Shown in pieces: positions 7,336 through 11,570 of a stretch of 11,570 nucleotides of DNA. Made by a program: the position numbers and the translations under genes. This DNA comes from an uncultured Paraprevotella sp. (GTDB lineage Bacteria; Bacteroidota; Bacteroidia; Bacteroidales; Bacteroidaceae): assembly GCA_910584955.1 (NCBI GenBank), contig CAJUDC010000085.1:1-11570 (forward strand), given 5' to 3'. The stretch's first letter is position 1; each line of letters opens with the position of its first letter. The notes below the pieces were generated by a model. That model saw nothing but the letters and a program-made list of their open reading frames with translations. It ran no database searches and was not told the origin of the DNA.

Positions 7336-7367
7336 CAAAGATAGACAAAACCACCGTACCTAGCAAA
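7336..7367 (-). promoter_or_regulatory. Consensus Bacteroidetes promoter for SRP RNA-tRNA unit
   Basis: On the - strand, TTTG (7367-7364) and TATCTTTG (7343-7336) are separated by 20 bases, matching the TTTG-N19-21-TAnnTTTG consensus of the Bacteroidetes housekeeping sigma factor. Transcription would start near 7329-7332, a few bases before the SRP RNA closing helix. This is the best-formed promoter in the window, as expected for stable RNAs. Confidence 0.85.
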
Positions 7368-7475
7368 TATTCCTGGGAACATTTTTATTTTTTTTCCTAA
7401 GTAATCTAAGAAACAATCGCTTACCGAAGGTTATGTTTTTTCTCGTTTCATACCCGTTTATTCCGCTATTTTTCG

Positions 7476-7483
7476 TATTTTTG
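7476..7483 (+). promoter_or_regulatory. -7 box before the DUF4199-glycosyltransferase run
   Basis: TATTTTTG fits TAnnTTTG and lies 28 bases before the ATG at 7512. No clear TTTG appears 19-21 bases upstream, so the -33 element is weak or absent. It is divergent from the SRP RNA promoter; the 108 bases between the two promoters (7368-7475) are A/T-rich and show no other recognisable element. Confidence 0.6.
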
Positions 7484-7511
7484 CAGTCACGAACAGAATA
7501 TAGAATCAGGT

Positions 7512-8069
7512 ATGAAAACATTCAGTTATAGCCTGGCACGAAATTATGCAGCCCGATGCGGGATTTGGATCGGTGCCATGTGGATAGCTTCTTTTTACTG
7601 CTACATGGGAGGATTAAGCCAACCGCTATTGGCCAACATGGGATTGTTCACAGGACTTTTATCCTTGATCCTTTGCGGAACGTTGCTCCGCTCTTTCCGC
7701 CGCAACGTATGCCACCTCAATTTCTTACGGGCATGGTGGATGGCATGGCTTATCTTCTTGTATGCTTCACTGCTCACAGCTGCTTCACAATTCGTTTATT
7801 TCCGCTACATCGACAACGGCAGACTAGTCAATATTTATACCGATTTGCTCCGACAACCCGAGTATAAACAATTGATGACAGCCATGATGCCGGGAGAAAA
7901 TGCTGAAGAGGTCACGCAACAGGCATTGGACTTAATAAGCAGCCTTTCCCCGATTGAAATTACCGTCGAATTAATGATATATAATATTTCTTTAAGTTTT
8001 TTGTTGGCCGTACCGGTTGCGCTGATCGGAATTACCGGACGAAAGACTGAACGCAATCTGAATAAATAA
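7512..8069 (+). CDS. DUF4199-like inner-membrane protein
   Basis: A 185-residue membrane protein of unknown function. Four hydrophobic segments are visible (about 15-33, 42-60, 74-96, 152-173). The stretch between the last two (about 100-150) is polar, with a YTDLLRQPEY..LMTAMMPGENAEEVTQQALD segment. This layout of four helices with a long soluble loop before the last, together with the position directly upstream of a GT2 glycosyltransferase, fits DUF4199 as found widely in Bacteroidetes. Only 6 bases separate its stop from the glycosyltransferase ATG, so translation is probably coupled and the two may act together in the membrane. The family assignment rests on memory of length, topology and neighbourhood rather than on a signature motif. 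Confidence 0.82.
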   Translation: MKTFSYSLARNYAARCGIWIGAMWIASFYCYMGGLSQPLLANMGLFTGLLSLILCGTLLRSFRRNVCHLNFLRAWWMAWLIFLYASLLTAASQFVYFRYIDNGRLVNIYTDLLRQPEYKQLMTAMMPGENAEEVTQQALDLISSLSPIEITVELMIYNISLSFLLAVPVALIGITGRKTERNLNK

Positions 8070-8075
8070 GCACTC

Positions 8076-9026
8076 ATGGACATATCTGTTATTGTTCCTT
8101 TATATAATGAGGAAGAATCTCTCCCGGAATTGTACGCCTGGATCGAGCGGGTGATGAAAACCCATAATTTCACATACGAAATTATTTTTATTAACGACGG
8201 AAGTACGGACAACTCCTGGCAGGTAATAGAAGAACTGAGCCGAAAGTCCGATTGTGTGAAAGGCGTAAAATTCCGGCGTAACTATGGAAAAAGCCCGGCC
8301 CTGTACTGCGGATTTGAACGGGCCCAGGGCGAGGTCGTCATTACCATGGACGCCGACTTGCAAGATTCCCCCGACGAAATACCCGAATTGTACCGTATGA
8401 TAAAAGAAGACGGCTACGATCTGGTTTCGGGATACAAGCAAAAGCGTTATGACCCGCTTTCGAAAACGCTCCCAACCAAGCTGTTTAACGCTACGGCGCG
8501 CCGGGTAAGCGGAATCCATAACCTGCACGACTTCAACTGCGGGCTGAAAGCCTACCGCAAGGAAGTGGTCAAGAACATCGAGGTGTATGGTGAAATGCAT
8601 CGATACATCCCCTACCTGGCCAAGAATGCCGGTTTTGGAAAGATCGGTGAAAAGGTGGTGCATCATCAAGCCCGCAAATACGGTCATACAAAATTCGGGT
8701 TAGACCGCTTTGTAAACGGCTATCTCGACTTGATTACCCTTTGGTTTCTCAGCCGCTTCGGCCTTAAGCCCATGCACGTCTTCGGTTTACTGGGATCCAT
8801 TATGTTCATGCTAGGATTTCTATCTGTAGTTATCGTGGGCGGAATGAAACTTTATTACATGAACAATGCCATGCCCTACCGGCTGGTCACGGAATCCCCC
8901 TATTTCTATTTGGCACTTACTCTAATGCTATTAGGTACTCAATTGTTCGTGGCGGGATTCTTGGGCGAACTTATCAGCCGCAATGCTCCTGAGCGGAATA
9001 ATTATCTGATTGAAAAAGAATTATAA
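8076..9026 (+). CDS. GT2 glycosyltransferase, DPM1/GtrB-like, membrane anchored
   Basis: A 316-residue family 2 glycosyltransferase. The GT-A domain starts at the first residues (ISVIVPLYNEEESLPEL), with the nucleotide-binding DGSTD (41-45) and the metal-binding DAD (D92-D94, in MDADLQDSPDEIP). FRRNYGKSPALYCGF (67-80) and HDFNCGLKAYRKEV match the acceptor-side motifs of the dolichyl-phosphate-mannose-synthase/GtrB group. Two C-terminal membrane helices (about 233-258 and 273-297) fit enzymes that move a sugar from a nucleotide donor to undecaprenyl phosphate at the inner face of the cytoplasmic membrane. The following ISRNAPERNNYLIEKEL tail is also typical of this group. Sugar and final glycan are unknown; no flippase or second transferase is nearby. 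It follows the DUF4199-like gene after 6 bases. Confidence 0.93.
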   Translation: MDISVIVPLYNEEESLPELYAWIERVMKTHNFTYEIIFINDGSTDNSWQVIEELSRKSDCVKGVKFRRNYGKSPALYCGFERAQGEVVITMDADLQDSPDEIPELYRMIKEDGYDLVSGYKQKRYDPLSKTLPTKLFNATARRVSGIHNLHDFNCGLKAYRKEVVKNIEVYGEMHRYIPYLAKNAGFGKIGEKVVHHQARKYGHTKFGLDRFVNGYLDLITLWFLSRFGLKPMHVFGLLGSIMFMLGFLSVVIVGGMKLYYMNNAMPYRLVTESPYFYLALTLMLLGTQLFVAGFLGELISRNAPERNNYLIEKEL

Positions 9027-9047
9027 TCAGTTCCAGAAGCAATTGAC

Positions 9048-9554
9048 ATGAAATGCTCCAGACAGAAAATAAGAAAGATGTATGGAATGGCATTGTGCCT
9101 GCTAAGCATCGTAACCGGATGCGAATCGGTAGAATGTCCTTTGAACAATACAGTATATACTACTTACGGATTCTATGTGATGGACAACGGCGAGCCCACA
9201 ACCGTCCGCATCGTTGACACACTGACGGTTACAGCAGCAGGAACAGATTCCGTCCTGATCAACCGCATGTACAACACTGCACAAATGGAGTTGCCCATGA
9301 GTTATTTTTCAGATACGGACACACTGGCGCTGAAAATTACCGATAAAGAAAACCGCAGCACTTTCGACACCATCTGGATCAGTAAATACAATTACGAACA
9401 TTACGAATCACCGGCCTGCCCTACAGCCATGTTTCATTACATTCATGGAGTACGTTCCACCCATCGTCTTATCGACACGGTAACCCTTGTCAATCCCAAC
9501 GTCAACTATTATGCTTCCGAGAACTTTAAGATTATTTTCCACGCTGGCAATTAG
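9048..9554 (+). CDS. Small lipoprotein, DUF6452-like
   Basis: A 168-residue predicted lipoprotein of unknown function. The N-terminus has basic residues, a hydrophobic core (MALCLLSIV) and a lipobox VTGC, so C25 would be lipidated. The mature part begins CESVECPLNN and is rich in T, Y and N with beta-strand character and no enzymatic motif. A second cysteine at 30 and one near 122 could form a disulfide. The CESV-CPLNNTVY start, the size and the downstream partner fit DUF6452 of Bacteroidales; I am fairly but not fully sure of the number. The gene follows the glycosyltransferase after 21 bases, and its last 44 bases overlap the next gene in another frame, which suggests translational coupling and a joint role at the outer membrane. 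Confidence 0.83.
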   Translation: MKCSRQKIRKMYGMALCLLSIVTGCESVECPLNNTVYTTYGFYVMDNGEPTTVRIVDTLTVTAAGTDSVLINRMYNTAQMELPMSYFSDTDTLALKITDKENRSTFDTIWISKYNYEHYESPACPTAMFHYIHGVRSTHRLIDTVTLVNPNVNYYASENFKIIFHAGN

Positions 9555-10218
9555 TGTTTGGTGGCTGAACGGGATGGCACAGGAGACGCCAAAGAGCCCT
9601 GAACAGCAAGTGCAACAGCAAATTTCCCAATGGACGGAACAGCCCCTACCGGTGTTCTGCGGAGTATCCGTTTCTGCCGATCTGGTAGGATTCGCCATGA
9701 AAGCGATGGGGTCCGACTATGCACAAATGGAAGTGGCCTGCCGGGTATATTTAAAGGATAAATTCATCCCTGTGGTGGAATGCGGATACGGAACAGCCAA
9801 CCGCACAGGCGACGAAACGGACAATACTTTCAAGACACAAGCTCCCTACTTCCGCTTGGGAATGGATTATAACTTTTCCAAACGGAAACGCAGTGGTAAC
9901 CGCCTGTATGCGGGAGTACGCTATGGATTCACCTCTTTCTCATACGACATCGGCGACCCGCATTTCGGTGACCCTGTATGGGGTATCAGCCGCCCGTTGG
10001 CCATGAACGGGCTAAATGGCAACGCCCAATGGGGAGAAATCGTATTCGGTCTGGAATCCCGCATCTGGAAAATTTTTCATCTGGGCTGGTCGGTCCGCTA
10101 CAAAAGCCGGTTCAAACACAAGGCAAGCGCCTACGGTCAACCGTGGTATATACCGGGATTCGGAAAGAACGATTCATCTTGCCTGGGAGGCACTTTTAAC
10201 TTGATATTCGAGATATAG
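9511..10218 (+). CDS. Exported barrel-like protein, DUF6048-like
   Basis: A 235-residue exported protein of unknown function. MLPRTLRLFSTLAISVWWLNGMAQ is a good signal peptide with cleavage expected after the final A or Q near 23-24, followed by a polar PEQQVQQQ spacer. The rest alternates polar and aromatic residues in short strands (YFRLGMDYNF, RLYAGVRYGFTSF, WGEIVFGLESRIW, LGWSVRYKSRF) and ends in TFNLIFEI, a pattern like a small outer-membrane beta-barrel with an aromatic near the C-terminus. This agrees with DUF6048, which I recall beside DUF6452. ATG 9511 is preferred over an in-frame TTG at 9487 because it gives a proper signal peptide. It overlaps the lipoprotein gene by 44 bases and is followed after 8 bases by mntP. 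Confidence 0.83.
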   Translation: MLPRTLRLFSTLAISVWWLNGMAQETPKSPEQQVQQQISQWTEQPLPVFCGVSVSADLVGFAMKAMGSDYAQMEVACRVYLKDKFIPVVECGYGTANRTGDETDNTFKTQAPYFRLGMDYNFSKRKRSGNRLYAGVRYGFTSFSYDIGDPHFGDPVWGISRPLAMNGLNGNAQWGEIVFGLESRIWKIFHLGWSVRYKSRFKHKASAYGQPWYIPGFGKNDSSCLGGTFNLIFEI

Positions 10219-10226
10219 ACATTCTC

Positions 10227-10790
10227 ATGGAAACAACAAATATCTGGCTGCTTGGTGTCGCATTGGCGATGGATTGCTTTGCCGTCAGTCTTGCCGGTGG
10301 TGTCGTTGTCCGACAATTCATATGGCGTCCCATGCTGACCATGGCTCTTTTATTCGGAATATTTCAGGGCGGCATGCTCCTGACAGGCTACAGCGGTGCC
10401 TTTCTTTTCAGCCATTTTTTAGAGCCTATCGACCATTGGATCGCTTTTTCCTTACTGACCTATTTGGGTTTCCGCATGATTTGCGAAGACAAACAGAAAG
10501 AAAAAGAATGTACCTTCAATCCCCTTGATTACAAAGTCATACTAACCCTTGCCATAGCCACCAGTATCGATGCGCTGGCAGTGGGCGTATCCTTTGCCTT
10601 CGTCCTAGAGGCCGGAATAACCATTCTGCATCCCGCCGGAATCGTAGCGCTCGTTTCCTTTCTTTTTACCGGATGCGGTTTATACCTCGGCATCAACGCC
10701 GGACGCAAACTTCACCTGCCGGCAGAAGCCATCGGCGGATGTATACTCATTATCATAGGCGCACGCATCTTACTAGAACATTTAACCTGA
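10227..10790 (+). CDS. mntP: Manganese efflux pump MntP
   Basis: A 187-residue inner-membrane protein of the MntP (former DUF204) family, which exports Mn(II) and protects against manganese excess. Six hydrophobic segments are visible in two pseudo-symmetric halves. Each half carries the family's aspartate motif: ALAMDCFAVSLAGG (D16) and ATSIDALAVGVSFA (D115). The LFGIFQGGMLLTGY segment (42-55) and the second-half GLYLGINAGR (151-160) are also typical. Length equals the family norm. In Enterobacteria mntP is controlled by MntR and a yybP-ykoY riboswitch; here it lies 8 bases after the upstream gene, leaving no space for such a leader, so expression probably follows the whole run. apbE begins 5 bases after its stop. 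Confidence 0.95.
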   Translation: METTNIWLLGVALAMDCFAVSLAGGVVVRQFIWRPMLTMALLFGIFQGGMLLTGYSGAFLFSHFLEPIDHWIAFSLLTYLGFRMICEDKQKEKECTFNPLDYKVILTLAIATSIDALAVGVSFAFVLEAGITILHPAGIVALVSFLFTGCGLYLGINAGRKLHLPAEAIGGCILIIIGARILLEHLT

Positions 10791-10795
10791 TACAT

Positions 10796-11570
10796 ATGAT
10801 TATCGACAAAAAGAAAAAACTTTATTGGCAGGGTCCTTTTTTAATCCTCCTGATAATAGGAACCATCCATGCGATACGCACGAACCGCAGTACGCCTTTC
10901 CAAAAAGACGAAGGGGCCATATTCGGAACTTTTTTCCACGCCACCTACGAATGCGATTCCAGTCTGCGCAACGAAATCATGAGCGAACTGGAGGCTGTGG
11001 ACCGTTCATTGTCGATGTTCAATCCGCAGTCCGTCATCAGCCGTATCAATCGCAACGAAGAGATACGGCCCGACACACTGTTTACCGAAGTATTCCTTCT
11101 GGCCAAAGACATCAGCCGGCAGACAAACGGCGCTTTCGACATCACTGTAGCCCCTCTCGTCAATGCGTGGGGATTCGGCTTTAAGAACGACCTGTTGCCC
11201 GATTCGGCCACCATCGACAGTCTTCTCCCTTTTATTGGCTTCCACAACGTGAACCTCGTTGACAATCATATACAAAAAAAAGATCCCCGAACCATACTGG
11301 ATTGCAGCGCCGTGGCCAAAGGATTCGGCAGCGATCTCGTCGCACGCCTGTTCCGGAGAAAGGGAATCAAGAATTACATGATCGAAATCGGAGGAGAAAT
11401 TGTCGTAGCAGGAACGAATCCTTCTCAAAAATGTTGGAGTGTCGGCATCAACAAGCCCACAGAAGACTCCACCGGTTTAAACAACGACCTGCAAACCATT
11501 CTTAAGATAACCGACAAAGCCATAGCCACCTCGGGTAATTATCGTAACTTTTACTACAAAGAGGGTAAAC
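10796..11570 (+). CDS. apbE: FAD:protein FMN transferase ApbE, 3' end outside window
   Basis: The first 258 residues of ApbE; the frame stays open to the window edge. ApbE moves FMN from FAD onto threonine or serine of target proteins such as NqrC or RnfG, in a Mg-dependent reaction outside the cytoplasm. A single hydrophobic segment (about 13-27) after a lysine-rich start anchors or exports it; no lipobox cysteine is present. Family motifs appear in order: GTFFHATY (44-51), SLSMFNPQSVISRIN (71-85), NGAFDITVAPLVNAWGFG (111-128), LDCSAVAKGFGSD (168-180), IEIGGE (196-201) and AIATSGNYRNF (242-252). The C-terminal region with HIIDPxTG and the last metal ligands lies beyond the window. The ATG is 5 bases after the mntP stop, so it is very likely part of the same transcript. 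No flavinylation target is encoded here. Confidence 0.93.
   Translation, partial: MIIDKKKKLYWQGPFLILLIIGTIHAIRTNRSTPFQKDEGAIFGTFFHATYECDSSLRNEIMSELEAVDRSLSMFNPQSVISRINRNEEIRPDTLFTEVFLLAKDISRQTNGAFDITVAPLVNAWGFGFKNDLLPDSATIDSLLPFIGFHNVNLVDNHIQKKDPRTILDCSAVAKGFGSDLVARLFRRKGIKNYMIEIGGEIVVAGTNPSQKCWSVGINKPTEDSTGLNNDLQTILKITDKAIATSGNYRNFYYKEGK

Noticed and set aside
6821..7400. Two + strand open frames running across the unknown gene, tRNA-Thr and SRP RNA
   Set aside because: They read antisense through stable RNA genes and a terminator, with no start signal or protein-like features.
8100..8687. 195-residue open frame on the - strand inside the glycosyltransferase
   Set aside because: It is antisense to conserved GT2 motifs and is a shadow of that frame.
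9487..9510. TTG start extending the barrel-like protein by eight residues
   Set aside because: It precedes the signal peptide with polar residues; ATG 9511 gives a normal exported N-terminus.
10150..10226. Possible yybP-ykoY manganese riboswitch before mntP
   Set aside because: The region is the coding end of the upstream gene plus an 8-base gap, with no room for the riboswitch structure.

Overview
The window looks like ordinary chromosomal DNA from the order Bacteroidales, most likely a Bacteroides or Phocaeicola relative. The sequence signs are promoter boxes of the Bacteroidetes type TAnnTTTG (three found just upstream of transcription units), A/T-rich leaders in place of strong Shine-Dalgarno sequences, and gene families typical of the group (a DUF4199 membrane protein next to a GT2 glycosyltransferase, and a lipoprotein/outer-membrane pair resembling DUF6452/DUF6048). 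MutS2 and the SRP RNA core also read as Bacteroidales versions. No mobile element, phage gene, CRISPR array or clear sign of recent transfer was seen.

Layout. Bases 1-353 hold no gene. They are A/C-rich on the + strand and contain a degenerate repeat of about 21 bp. A promoter box at 354-361 precedes a closely spaced + strand run of three genes: a ZIP-family metal transporter (383-1162), a secreted S9 (prolyl-oligopeptidase-type) serine peptidase (1191-3641) and MutS2 (3674-6253). A long hairpin (6285-6336) ends this unit and can also serve the facing gene. On the - strand lies an unrecognised 238-residue protein (6368-7084). Upstream of it is a stable-RNA unit: promoter (7336-7367), SRP RNA (7324-7229), tRNA-Thr(TGT) (7224-7151), then a strong rho-independent terminator. 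Divergent from this, a promoter box at 7476-7483 precedes a + strand run of six closely spaced genes: DUF4199-like membrane protein, GT2 glycosyltransferase, small lipoprotein, exported barrel-like protein, MntP manganese exporter, and ApbE flavin transferase, the last cut off by the window end.

How the genes fit together. The second run is mostly cell-envelope work: lipid-linked sugar transfer, a lipoprotein and probable outer-membrane partner whose reading frames overlap, metal export, and covalent FMN attachment to extracytoplasmic proteins. The first run joins metal transport, periplasmic peptide breakdown and ribosome/DNA quality control, with no obvious shared pathway. I found no convincing undescribed system. 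The items most worth a second look are the overlapping lipoprotein/barrel pair, the unusual apical loop of the SRP RNA, the compact SRP RNA-tRNA unit with an orphan gene just past its terminator, and the phased upstream repeat.
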